Origin: Flavisolibacter amylovorans
Lineage (GTDB): Bacteria; Bacteroidota; Bacteroidia; Chitinophagales; Chitinophagaceae
DNA: 64,000 bases
Assembly: GCF_039541815.1 (NCBI RefSeq)
Contig: NZ_BAABGY010000006.1
Coordinates: 1 to 64,000, forward strand
Direction: 5' to 3'
Made by a program: the position numbers and the translations under genes. The notes under the pieces are model-generated. The model was given only the letters and a program-made list of their open reading frames with translations. It did not search any database and was not told where the DNA came from. Of the stretch, positions 9,991 through 16,387 are shown piece after piece; the stretch's first letter is position 1, and every line of letters begins with the position of its first letter.

Positions 9991-10002
9991 TTGCTTTTCC
10001 TA

Positions 10003-10100
10003 ATTCAAAAGTCAAAATTCAAAAGCGCTCAACGTGCACCTGGTTGTAGACGTTCGGAATGCTTCCATCCGGAGATTTTTGACTTTTGAATTTTGACTTG
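10003..10100. repeat. AT-rich inverted repeat pair, family A, copy 1
   Basis: An ATTCAAAAGTCAAAATTC phrase at 10003-10025 is repeated inverted at 10076-10100. Together they can fold a hairpin just downstream of the alpha-2-macroglobulin gene. A second pair follows the next gene at 11041-11154. Confidence 0.85.
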
Positions 10101-10139
10101 AAAGAAGCCGGCAAGGAGAAGCGAGTCCCAATCAAATCC

Positions 10140-10147
10140 TATCTTTA
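10140..10147 (+). promoter_or_regulatory. -7 box TATCTTTA for the lipid kinase gene
   Basis: Matches the Bacteroidota TAnnTTTG box except for the last base and lies 35 bases before the ATG at 10182. No clear TTTG -33 element is seen at the expected spacing. Confidence 0.5.
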
Positions 10148-10181
10148 GCGGGGTGGCCACGGTCATCCCGCTTTTCTTTTT

Positions 10182-11027
10182 ATGGAGCCCCGCATTGCGA
10201 TATTGTGTAACCCTGGTCCTGAGAACGTAAAGGCCCTCCGCGTGACGGACGAGGCCAGCCTGCTCTTGAAGAAAGAGGGCATTCGCTTTCAGACCTTTAT
10301 TTTCGCCTGGCCCGACAGCCTGGAAGGCTTCACCGCTGTGTGGGTCGTCGGCGGCGACGGCACGCTGCACCACTTCATCAACCGCTACCCGTCCGTAGAA
10401 ATACCGGTAGGCACCCTGGCCGGAGGCTCCGGCAATGACTTTCACTGGATGCTCTATGGCGAAAGCACGGTTTCCCAGCAGGTAGCGCGCCTGCTCGCTG
10501 GCAATACGCGCCGTGTAGACGCGGGGCGGTGCAACGACCGGATCTTCCTTAACGGCGTGGGCATCGGCTTCGACGGCGCCATCGTCAAAGACCTGGTAGG
10601 CAAGCGAAAGCTCGCCGGCAAGGCATCTTACCTTCTTTCCGTGCTGAAGCATATCCTGAGCTTTTCCGAGATGCCGGTGCGCCTTGATGCCGACGGTGTT
10701 CTGGTAGAGCAGGACTGCCTCTTGCTGTCCATCGCCAACGGGCAGCGATATGGCGGCGGCTTCCAGGTGGCGCCGAAGGCTTCGCTCGACGACGGGCTGC
10801 TGGATCTCAACATCGTGGGGCGCATTGCCGCCCTGCAGCGGATGCGTTACCTGCCGGTGATCGAGCGGGGCGAGCACCTCGAGCTCCCGTTCGTGCAGTA
10901 CCTCCAGGGCCGCCGCGTGCTGGTGGAAAGCCCGCGGGAGCTGCCTGCCCACCTCGACGGCGAGTATTATTCGAACAGCCGCTTCGAGATCGAGGTGCTG
11001 CCGGGGAAGTTCCTGTTTTCTGTGTAG
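10182..11027 (+). CDS. Diacylglycerol/lipid kinase family protein (YegS/BmrU type)
   Basis: Soluble lipid kinase of 281 residues that should transfer ATP phosphate to a lipid alcohol such as diacylglycerol. The N-terminal kinase domain has the nucleotide-binding motif GGDGT at 57-61 and a following LAGGSGNDF, both family signatures. The C-terminal half is the beta-sandwich domain with ANGQRYGGGFQVAPKASLDDG. Length is slightly below the usual 290-310. It sits alone between two AT-rich inverted repeats and has a -7 box upstream. Substrate cannot be decided from sequence; phospholipid recycling is the usual inference. Confidence 0.88.
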   Translation: MEPRIAILCNPGPENVKALRVTDEASLLLKKEGIRFQTFIFAWPDSLEGFTAVWVVGGDGTLHHFINRYPSVEIPVGTLAGGSGNDFHWMLYGESTVSQQVARLLAGNTRRVDAGRCNDRIFLNGVGIGFDGAIVKDLVGKRKLAGKASYLLSVLKHILSFSEMPVRLDADGVLVEQDCLLLSIANGQRYGGGFQVAPKASLDDGLLDLNIVGRIAALQRMRYLPVIERGEHLELPFVQYLQGRRVLVESPRELPAHLDGEYYSNSRFEIEVLPGKFLFSV

Positions 11028-11040
11028 TTGCCTTCCTGCA

Positions 11041-11154
11041 ATTCAAAAGTCAAAATTCAAAAGTCAAAAGGCTTCCCATGGAGACCTTCTCCGGGCGTGC
11101 TGGCCACTAACCGGGTGAAGATTTTTTGAATTTTTACATTTGAATTTTGACTTA
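11041..11154. repeat. AT-rich inverted repeat pair, family A, copy 2
   Basis: The phrase ATTCAAAAGTCAAAATTC with an extra AAAAGTCAAAAG at 11041-11070 faces an inverted copy at 11122-11154 that runs up to the rhomboid stop codon. The loop is about 50 bases. Confidence 0.82.
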
Positions 11155-11937
11155 ATAGTACTGGCTCCGCCGCCGGACCGCCTCGGCGCGCTCGCGCATG
11201 AGGGCTACGTCTTCGCGCCGGGTGAAGAGGTGGACGAGCACGAGGCCGGCAATGAAGCCGCCGATATGCGCGGCGTAGGCAATGCCGCTGCCCTCACGGG
11301 CGCCGAGCGCACCCACCCCGTTGATGACCTGGAACACGAACCAGAGTCCCACCACCAGGAAGGCCGGTATGGGCCAGAACCCGAGGATGAACCAGACGCG
11401 TACGCGCCGGGTCGGGAAGAGGAGCATATAGCCTGCCAGCACGGCGGAGATCGCGCCCGAGGCGCCCAGTGCGGGGATGTAGGGGTTCCCGTTGAAGAAG
11501 ACCGTGCTGGCTACGTGCGCAAGCGCCGCCAGCACGCCGGTAAGGAGGTAGAACAGCAGGTAGCGGAGGTGGCCCATCGCGTTCTCCAGGTTATCGCCGA
11601 AGACCATCAGGTAGAGCATGTTGCCGAAAATGTGAGCGATGCCGCCGTGCATGAACATGGAGGAGAGCAGGGTGAGGTACACCGGGTGCGGAGAAGCCTG
11701 TAGCGGCACCTGGATGGGCTGCTGCGTGATGGGGTCGAGGGTTGTGGCACCGGAGGGGATGATGATGTCGCGGCCGGTCAGGATCTCGGCGGGCACGGTG
11801 GCATAGCCGAGGGTAAAGGCCGTGTTGCTCCCGAGCTGTTGCAGCCAGACGAATACGATTACGTTCAGCGCGATGAGCGCGTAGTTGATATAGGGAGTCC
11901 GGATGCGGTCGCTGTTATCGTCGCCGATGGGAAGCAT
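11152..11937 (-). CDS. Rhomboid family intramembrane serine protease
   Basis: Membrane protease of 261 residues that should cleave transmembrane segments of client proteins within the bilayer. The catalytic Ser160 lies in GASGAIS and the catalytic His224 in AAHIGGFIAG; an Asn in HIFGNMLYL (residue 106) fits the oxyanion position. At least six hydrophobic segments are visible, beginning YALIALNVIVFVWLQ near residue 19. A loop of about 45 residues between the first helix and HGGIAHIFGN is typical of bacterial rhomboids. The C-terminus is basic and cytoplasmic (RERAEAVRRRSQYY). No operon partner is evident. Confidence 0.92.
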   Translation of the reverse strand: MLPIGDDNSDRIRTPYINYALIALNVIVFVWLQQLGSNTAFTLGYATVPAEILTGRDIIIPSGATTLDPITQQPIQVPLQASPHPVYLTLLSSMFMHGGIAHIFGNMLYLMVFGDNLENAMGHLRYLLFYLLTGVLAALAHVASTVFFNGNPYIPALGASGAISAVLAGYMLLFPTRRVRVWFILGFWPIPAFLVVGLWFVFQVINGVGALGAREGSGIAYAAHIGGFIAGLVLVHLFTRREDVALMRERAEAVRRRSQYY

Positions 11938-11984
11938 GGGAGGGAAGTTTGGGCAGGATGATACAGAAGTTGGGCCACGCGGGG

Positions 11985-12024
11985 GATCTCAGATCTGTGA
12001 TCTCAGATTTCAGATCTGAGATTT
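11985..12024. repeat. TCTCAGATCTGTGATC element, family B, copy 1
   Basis: Tandem and inverted copies of CTCAGATCTGTGATC and CAGATCTGAGATTT form a palindromic element centred on AGATCT. Other copies are at 40717-40750 and 56857-56892. Confidence 0.8.
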
Positions 12025-12094
12025 GTGGTTGTCTGTTTCCTGGGTTCCTGTTCCTTCCCGGGCGGGTTTCAGAAAGGCGATAGAAGGAAAAGAA

Positions 12095-12143
12095 GGTTTT
12101 TTTTACCGCTAAGAAAAGAAGAGGCTAAGGTTTTCGCTAAGGA
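12095..12143. repeat. CCGCTAAGAAAAG element, family D, copy 1
   Basis: A T-run, then ACCGCTAAGAAAAGAAG, GGCTAAGG and CGCTAAGGA. Copy 2 is at 35616-35662. In both places a family E repeat follows about 125 bases later. Confidence 0.78.
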
Positions 12144-12267
12144 GGGTTGTCTCTTTGTCTATTCGTCGATTTGTAATGGGTCGTTTCTGTGCGGCATACG
12201 TTATCGTACCGGAAGATCGTACCGGTGGAAGGTTGCGTACGTGTCGGCGGGGGAGACGAAGTCGCAG

Positions 12268-12298
12268 CATCCGCGCTCATCGTATCAAATCCGTACCC
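12268..12298. repeat. Dispersed intergenic repeat, family E, copy 2
   Basis: ATCGTATCAAATCCGT preceded by CATCCGCGCTC. The 3' half is less conserved than in copies 1 and 3. Confidence 0.7.
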
Positions 12299-12382
12299 CC
12301 GAAGCTTTGGGGCTGCGTTTCTCCTCTCTTGTTTGCTCAACAGTAAACAACTGCCAAACATAGCGTCAGGGCCAATTTCGAC

Positions 12383-12425
12383 GGTTCCCTGTTCCTTATT
12401 CCCTGTTCTATTGTTCCCTGTTGCT
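12383..12425. repeat. GTTCCCTGTTC simple repeat, family H, copy 1
   Basis: Degenerate tandem units of TTCCCTGTTC. A longer tract of the same kind is at 61149-61217, beside the 3' end of a kinase gene. Confidence 0.65.
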
Positions 12426-12433
12426 CCTCCACA

Positions 12434-12462
12434 CGAAAAAGCCCGGTCGCAGGGACCGGGCT
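12434..12462 (-). terminator. Terminator of the RRM gene
   Basis: AGCCCGGTC / GACCGGGCT stem with a five-base loop; on the minus strand it is followed by TTTTTCGTG. It lies 25 bases past the stop codon of the gene ending at 12487. Confidence 0.82.
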
Positions 12463-12486
12463 CGGAGTATCGGGTGATACGAACGT

Positions 12487-12924
12487 TTAGTAGCTGTCTT
12501 TGAAACCGCCGCCACCGCCGTAGCCGCCGCCACCGCGGTTGCCACCGCCATAGCCGCCACCGCCACGGTTGCCGCCGCCGCCGCCGTAACCGCCACCGCC
12601 ACCGCCACGGTTGCCACCGCCGCCATAGCCGCCACCGCCGCCGAAGCTTTTCTTCTTGAAGCCGCCGCCGCCGTCACCGCCTTCTTTCGGACGGGATTCG
12701 TTAACCACCAGGTTACGGCCGTCAACTTCGGAGCCGTTCAACTGCGCGATGGCCGCCTGGGCCTCCGAGTCGTTGGGCATTTCTACGAAGCCGAAGCCTT
12801 TGCTGCGGTTGGTCATCTTGTCCTGGATGATCTTGGCCGACGAAACTTCACCGAAAGGGGCGAACAGATCGCTCAGGTCCTGGTCTTTCAGGTTCCAACT
12901 GAGGTTTCCTACGTAAATGTTCAT
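12487..12924 (-). CDS. Glycine-rich RRM RNA-binding protein
   Basis: RNA chaperone-like protein of 145 residues. A single RRM occupies about residues 1-80, with RNP2 as IYVGNLSW (3-10) and RNP1 as KGFGFVEM (42-49); the aromatic residues that stack on RNA are present. The C-terminal tail (about 92-140) is low-complexity Gly/Tyr/Asn/Arg made of GGGGYGGGG and NRGGGG units, and ends FKDSY. Such proteins in Bacteroidota and cyanobacteria bind mRNA and are often cold-induced; that role is inferred here. A paralogue lies at 49770. The 5' leader is AT-rich and may be regulatory. Confidence 0.93.
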   Translation of the reverse strand: MNIYVGNLSWNLKDQDLSDLFAPFGEVSSAKIIQDKMTNRSKGFGFVEMPNDSEAQAAIAQLNGSEVDGRNLVVNESRPKEGGDGGGGFKKKSFGGGGGYGGGGNRGGGGGGYGGGGGNRGGGGYGGGNRGGGGYGGGGGFKDSY

Positions 12925-13060
12925 GATCGAGAGTTTAAAAAATAAAAATGTACTAGCAGCCCTCCGTCTGAACCTGTTGATTTACGTTCAAGAAACCCGG
13001 AACTGAAAGAACATGTGATCGTAACGAAAATAAGCTTTTTTCCTTCAAAAATCAAGGAGC

Positions 13061-13090
13061 AAAAAAAATCCCGCCGAAGCGGGACTTTTT
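13061..13090. terminator. Intrinsic terminator
   Basis: TCCCGC CGAA GCGGGA stem flanked by eight A on one side and TTTTT on the other, so it can work in both directions. It serves the T9SS cargo gene ending at 13125 (-). Confidence 0.82.
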
Positions 13091-13124
13091 CTCGTGCGAG
13101 TGTTGTCAATTGCGCGTCAAGTTC

Positions 13125-14231
13125 TTACTGCTTCACCACTTTGAGGCTTTCCACGTTTCCATTGCCATCATCCACACGGAGTATGTAGAGGCCCGGAGTG
13201 AGGCCGGCGAGACCCACATTGGTCTGGATGCTGCCGGGGGCGGGGAGCTGCTGGCGTACCACGCGGCCGTCGGCCGTGCTCAGCACCAGGGCGCCGTTGG
13301 CCATCTTCTCGTGCTGCACCGTCAGCTGGTCGCGGGCCGGCAGGGGGAAGGCCTTCAGCATGACCGACGACTTGCCACCGGAAAGCTTCACCACCGAGCT
13401 GTACTTGAATTTGCCGTCCACGTCCACGTTCTTCACGCGGTAGTATACGGTGCCTTCGGCGCCGGCGTCGCTATAGTTGTAAGCGGGTTTCTTGGAGGCG
13501 GGCACATAGCCTACGCGGTTGAAGCGGACACCGTCGGTGCTCTTCTCGATCTCGTAGCCGAGCACATCCACTTCGTCGGCCACATCCCACTGCACCCGGG
13601 TGCCGGCGCCTTCCTTGCGGGCGGTGATGCCCATGAACGTTACCGGGAGGATGATGGCGCCGTCTTCGCCACCGAGGGAGAAGTCATCGAGTTCCCAGTT
13701 GCAGGGAGTCGTGTTGCGGTAGGAGATCTCCACGCGGAACTTCTGGCCCTGGTACAGGTCGCCGTCGTTCATGCGGATGCAGAGGCGGCCTTCCTCGTTC
13801 GGGAAATTCGTCCATACGGGACCGGTAGCCGTGGTGGCCACGATGTCGTAGCCGCCGATGCAGGTGCACTGCACGTTGATGATGCGGATGCGGTACTGGG
13901 CACCGGCGCACACCTTGTATTTGAAGCCGATGTCGATGCCGCCCGAGGGCTGCTGGTTGATGTACACGGGGGAGATCAGGGAGCCGCTGCGGGTACCGAG
14001 GCCCGAGGTTTCCTGCCAATTGCCGGCGAGGGAATCCCAGTTGAACTCGGTGTAGTCGGACTCGGTGAAGATGCTCGGGGAGCGGAAGCCGCCGAAGGTG
14101 GCGTCGAAGTCTTCGATGACCTGGCACTGGTTGCTCGGGGCTACGGTGGTGCGGTATTGAGCAGAGGCCGTAGAGGCGGTGGCGAGGCACAGGGCTACAA
14201 GGAGCCCCTGAAGGGTAAAGGTTTTTTTCAT
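13125..14231 (-). CDS. Secreted protein with type IX sorting domain
   Basis: Secreted protein of 368 residues. Residues 1-25 are a Sec signal peptide (MKKTFTLQGLLVALCLATAS...SAQ). The N-terminal half is a Cys-containing beta-rich region (KVCAGAQYRIRI, VQCTCIGGYD) ending in a Trp-Glu-Leu-Asp-Asp motif, resembling adhesin/jelly-roll modules. It is followed by a fibronectin-like stretch at about 205-280 (VQWDVADEVDVLGYEIEKS). The last 75 residues form a T9SS type A C-terminal domain (LPARDQLTVQ, GLTPGLYILRV, SLKVVKQ), which directs export and surface attachment. No catalytic motif is visible. Monocistronic with its own terminator. Confidence 0.88.
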   Translation of the reverse strand: MKKTFTLQGLLVALCLATASTASAQYRTTVAPSNQCQVIEDFDATFGGFRSPSIFTESDYTEFNWDSLAGNWQETSGLGTRSGSLISPVYINQQPSGGIDIGFKYKVCAGAQYRIRIINVQCTCIGGYDIVATTATGPVWTNFPNEEGRLCIRMNDGDLYQGQKFRVEISYRNTTPCNWELDDFSLGGEDGAIILPVTFMGITARKEGAGTRVQWDVADEVDVLGYEIEKSTDGVRFNRVGYVPASKKPAYNYSDAGAEGTVYYRVKNVDVDGKFKYSSVVKLSGGKSSVMLKAFPLPARDQLTVQHEKMANGALVLSTADGRVVRQQLPAPGSIQTNVGLAGLTPGLYILRVDDGNGNVESLKVVKQ

Positions 14232-14547
14232 GAGGTTAGCGTTATGTCGTTAAAAAAATCGGTTACAGGTTACTCCCTGGGAGGGTTTTCAGAGGGGACT
14301 GGACGGGTTGGATAGGGGTGTTTTTCGTGATGCGCTGTGTGCCGCATCTGTATTGGAATTTTCCAATCCCGTGCCGATTTTTTAACGTTTACCCTTACTG
14401 TGGACCAATTCCACGCTTACGAATGCCAGTTTCTACAATATGTACCCCAAAACGGGCAGGAGGTGGCAATGCACCGGGCCCGAAGGGGCCAAAACGAAAA
14501 AAGTCCACACCGGGAGGTGTGGACTTTTTCAAGCGATACTGTGGTGC
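14232..14547. other. Spacer with promoter region and terminator
   Basis: No gene is seen. It should contain the promoter of the T9SS cargo gene reading left. A near-palindrome ATTGGAATTTTCCAAT lies at 14352-14367 and could be an operator. The right end carries the ribosomal operon terminator. Confidence 0.5.
14496..14529 (-). terminator. Terminator of rpsF-rpsR-rplI
   Basis: AGTCCACACC GGGA GGTGTGGACT, ten paired bases, followed on the minus strand by a T-rich run (TTTTTTCG). It lies just past the rplI stop codon. Confidence 0.88.
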
Positions 14548-14994
14548 TTATTCAGCAACCACTTCAAAAGCGACTTCAGAGTGGTGACCGTTGCCGAAGT
14601 CGATGGCGGCCTTGTAGCTGCCGAGCTCCTTCACCTCGTCGGTGATGGAGATCTTCTTGCGGTCGATGTCGTAGCCTTTCTGGTCGCGGATGGCGCGGGC
14701 GATCTGCAGGGACGTTACCGAACCGAAGATCTTGCCCGAGGTGCCGGTCTTGGCGCCTACCTGTACGGGGCCTTCCTGGAGCTTGGCGATCACGCTCTGG
14801 ATCTGGGCGAGCATGGCGTCTTCCTTCTTCTTGGCCACCTTCAGGCGCTCTTCGAGCTGCTTGCGGTTGGAGGGGCTGGCCTCCACGGCAAAGCCCTGGG
14901 GTATGAGGAAGTTACGGGCGTAGCCATTGCGCACCTTCACGAGCTCGTTCTTGCCACCGAGGTTGTCTACGTCTTGAATGAGAATGATGTCCAT
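14548..14994 (-). CDS. rplI: 50S ribosomal protein L9
   Basis: Large-subunit protein of 148 residues, the usual length. The N-terminal 23S rRNA-binding domain has MDIILIQDVDNLGGKNELVKV and the family signature GYARNFLIPQGFA. It is joined by the long charged helix (about 45-75) to the C-terminal domain, which retains GKIFGSVT. It is the last gene of rpsF-rpsR-rplI. The 88-base gap from rpsR holds a CCCCTCCC hairpin. Confidence 0.98.
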   Translation of the reverse strand: MDIILIQDVDNLGGKNELVKVRNGYARNFLIPQGFAVEASPSNRKQLEERLKVAKKKEDAMLAQIQSVIAKLQEGPVQVGAKTGTSGKIFGSVTSLQIARAIRDQKGYDIDRKKISITDEVKELGSYKAAIDFGNGHHSEVAFEVVAE

Positions 14995-15042
14995 TGTTGT
15001 GTTGTTTTTTCCCAGTGAATTTCAATATGCGGCTTCACTGTT

Positions 15043-15061
15043 CCCCTCCCTTCGGGAGGGG
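15043..15061. repeat. CCCCTCCC hairpin inside the ribosomal operon, family J
   Basis: CCCCTCCC TTC GGGAGGGG, eight perfect base pairs, lies in the rpsR-rplI gap without a following T-run. Similar phrases occur at 39735-39758, 56944-56968 and 57239-57265. Confidence 0.75.
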
Positions 15062-15082
15062 TTAGGGGTGGGCCGGGTGGGG

Positions 15083-15349
15083 TCACTTCATCAGGTCCGT
15101 GACGTAGGGCAGCAGTGCCATCTGGCGGGCCTTCTTGATGGCTTCGCTCACGAGGCGCTGGTACTTCAGGGAGTTGCCGGTGATACGGCGGGGGAGCATC
15201 TTGCCCTGGTCGTTCAGGAACTTCTTCAGGAACTCGATGTCTTTGTAATCGATGTAGCGGATACCATACTTTTTGAAGCGGCAGAACTTCTTCGGGCGCT
15301 TCTCCTGCTTAATGGCGGTCAGGTATTTAATCTCATTTTGGCGTGCCAT
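15083..15349 (-). CDS. rpsR: 30S ribosomal protein S18
   Basis: Small-subunit protein of 88 residues that pairs with S6 on the platform. It carries the S18 core: YIDYKDIEFLKKFLNDQGK, then ITGNSLKYQRLVSEAIKKAR and a terminal LLPYV. It begins two bases after the rpsF stop codon, so translation is probably coupled. Confidence 0.98.
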   Translation of the reverse strand: MARQNEIKYLTAIKQEKRPKKFCRFKKYGIRYIDYKDIEFLKKFLNDQGKMLPRRITGNSLKYQRLVSEAIKKARQMALLPYVTDLMK

Positions 15350-15351
15350 GA

Positions 15352-15708
15352 TTAAGCCTCCTGTACGTTTTCGGTTCCGGTAGGTACGCCACTTCTCTTG
15401 CGGTTGTTGTACTCGACGGCGTATTTGTCGAGTTTCGTGTACATGTGACGGAGGACGCTCTCGTCACGCAGAAGCTGAGTCTTCAGCTTCTCATTGAAGT
15501 CGGATGGCGCAGTGAATTCCATCACCCAGTAGAGACCGGTGGTCTTCTTCTGGACGGGGTACGCCAGTGATTTCAGTCCCCAGGGGTTCTCGCCTACGAT
15601 GGAGCCGCCGTTGTCGGTTACCAGGGCAGTATACTTGCGCTGGGCCGCCTTGAACTCCTCGTCGCTGAGTACCGGGGTAAAAATCACCATCAATTCGTAA
15701 TTGTTCAT
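15352..15708 (-). CDS. rpsF: 30S ribosomal protein S6
   Basis: Small-subunit protein of 118 residues, first gene of rpsF-rpsR-rplI. It starts MNNYELMVIFTPVLSDEE and has the WGLKSLAYPVQKKTTGLYW region and LLRDESVLRHM typical of S6. The C-terminal tail after the fold is basic and then polar (NNRKRSGVPTGTENVQEA). A TACCTTTG box lies 67 bases upstream. Confidence 0.98.
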   Translation of the reverse strand: MNNYELMVIFTPVLSDEEFKAAQRKYTALVTDNGGSIVGENPWGLKSLAYPVQKKTTGLYWVMEFTAPSDFNEKLKTQLLRDESVLRHMYTKLDKYAVEYNNRKRSGVPTGTENVQEA

Positions 15709-15774
15709 TACTCGTGATTTGGTTGTTTAGATAAATTTCCCTTCGTTTCAGGCACAGGCCTGCCGATGGGCCCG

Positions 15775-15782
15775 CAAAGGTA
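15775..15782 (-). promoter_or_regulatory. -7 box TACCTTTG for rpsF
   Basis: Perfect TAnnTTTG match on the minus strand, giving an rpsF leader of about 60 bases. No -33 TTTG is seen at 19-21 bases. Confidence 0.6.
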
Positions 15783-15862
15783 AGGCTTCCCGGGCAAATA
15801 ACACGCACCGGCGGCTGTTAAAAGCGGGGGAGGGGGCTCGGGGGGGCTGTTTCCTTTTACTC

Positions 15863-15941
15863 TTCCCGGCGCAAGCGCCTGGACGCCTTTAAGGTGCTGC
15901 ACGGGTTTACCAGCCATAATATTCCCGGCGCAAGCGCCTGG
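15863..15941. repeat. Two-copy direct repeat with palindromic core
   Basis: TTCCCGGCGCAAGCGCCTGG is present exactly at 15863-15882 and 15922-15941, 59 bases apart. Each contains the inverted repeat GGCGC AA GCGCC. Downstream bases are also alike (CGGGTTTAC and CGGGTTTCAC), so the unit is about 59 bases with partial decay. Confidence 0.85.
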
Positions 15942-15960
15942 CTTTTTTAAAGAAGTACGC

Positions 15961-16223
15961 GGGTTTCACTCGGAGGCGCCAAGACGCGGGGCACGCAAAG
16001 GGTCGAGTCCTGCCTGCGGCAGGACGATTTCACACGGCGGCCCTGCGGCACGGCGCGTTTATACTGGTGCATGGGATGACCTCCCGTTCGGGAATGCCCG
16101 GCCTTGTTTCCGGAAAAAACGCGATGGGGAGCGCCGCGCCGCCGTGTGAGGCCCCGCCCTGCGGGGTACACTTCGCGAATACCGATCCGCGTCTTTGCGC
16201 CTTGGCGCCTCCGCGTGAAACCC
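15961..16223. mobile_element. MITE-like element with 27-bp terminal inverted repeats
   Basis: The left end 15961-15987 (GGGTTTCACTCGGAGGCGCC then AAGACGC) and the right end 16197-16223 are reverse complements at 25 of 27 positions. Inside, TCACACGGCGGC at 16030-16041 is inverted at 16138-16149, so the element is doubly nested. It encodes nothing recognisable. I see no clear target-site duplication. Whether it moves, or is a structured repeat of REP/BIME type, is not decided. Confidence 0.55.
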
Positions 16224-16298
16224 CGGTGCCGCTTTAGAGTAGCCGCTTGCGGCGGTCCCCCAAACAGGAAGGAAGGCTGAAGCAGGAAACCTCCAAAG

Positions 16299-16330
16299 AA
16301 AAAGCCTCCGCAAGGAGGCTTTCTATTTTA
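16299..16330 (-). terminator. Terminator of the NUC1 gene
   Basis: AAAGCCTCC GCAA GGAGGCTTT stem; on the minus strand it runs into TTTTTCTTTGG. Confidence 0.78.
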
Positions 16331-16343
16331 AGGTGTCCGCTCT

Positions 16344-16387
16344 TGTCACCCTGAGCTTGTCGAAGGGTGTCGAAGGGTGTCGAAGGG
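16344..16387. repeat. REP-like half site plus tandem CGAAGGGTGT, family G, copy 2
   Basis: TGTCACCCTGAGCTTGTCGA (continuing AGG) matches one arm of the palindrome at 1141-1195. The CGAAGGGTGT end is repeated about three times in tandem up to the stop codon of the nuclease gene. Confidence 0.8.

Larger units (their letters stand above)
11938..12486. other. Repeat-rich intergenic region
   Basis: No gene is supported in these 549 bases. In order they hold a TCTCAGATCTGTGATC element (11985-12024), a CGCTAAGAAAAG element (12095-12143), a family E repeat (12268-12298), a GTTCCCTGTTC phrase (12383-12425) and the terminator of the RRM gene. Almost the whole spacer is phrases shared with other spacers. 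Confidence 0.7.
15709..16387. other. Palindrome-rich intergenic region
   Basis: These 679 bases have no supported gene; short frames here have no protein-like composition. The contents are the rpsF promoter, a 20-base direct repeat (15863-15941), a 263-base element with terminal inverted repeats (15961-16223), a terminator (16299-16330) and a REP-like half-palindrome with tandem repeats (16344-16387). Confidence 0.7.

Noticed and set aside
12025..12363. 112-residue open frame in the spacer after the rhomboid gene
   Set aside because: It is made of family D and E repeat sequence, which also lies in other non-coding spacers.
15863..15941. CRISPR-like direct repeats
   Set aside because: Only two copies, 59 bases apart, with related sequence between them, and no cas gene in the window.
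15981..16251. Possible tRNA because of a GGTCGAGTCC stretch near 16001
   Set aside because: No acceptor stem, anticodon arm or CCA end can be placed; the sequence belongs to the inverted-repeat element.
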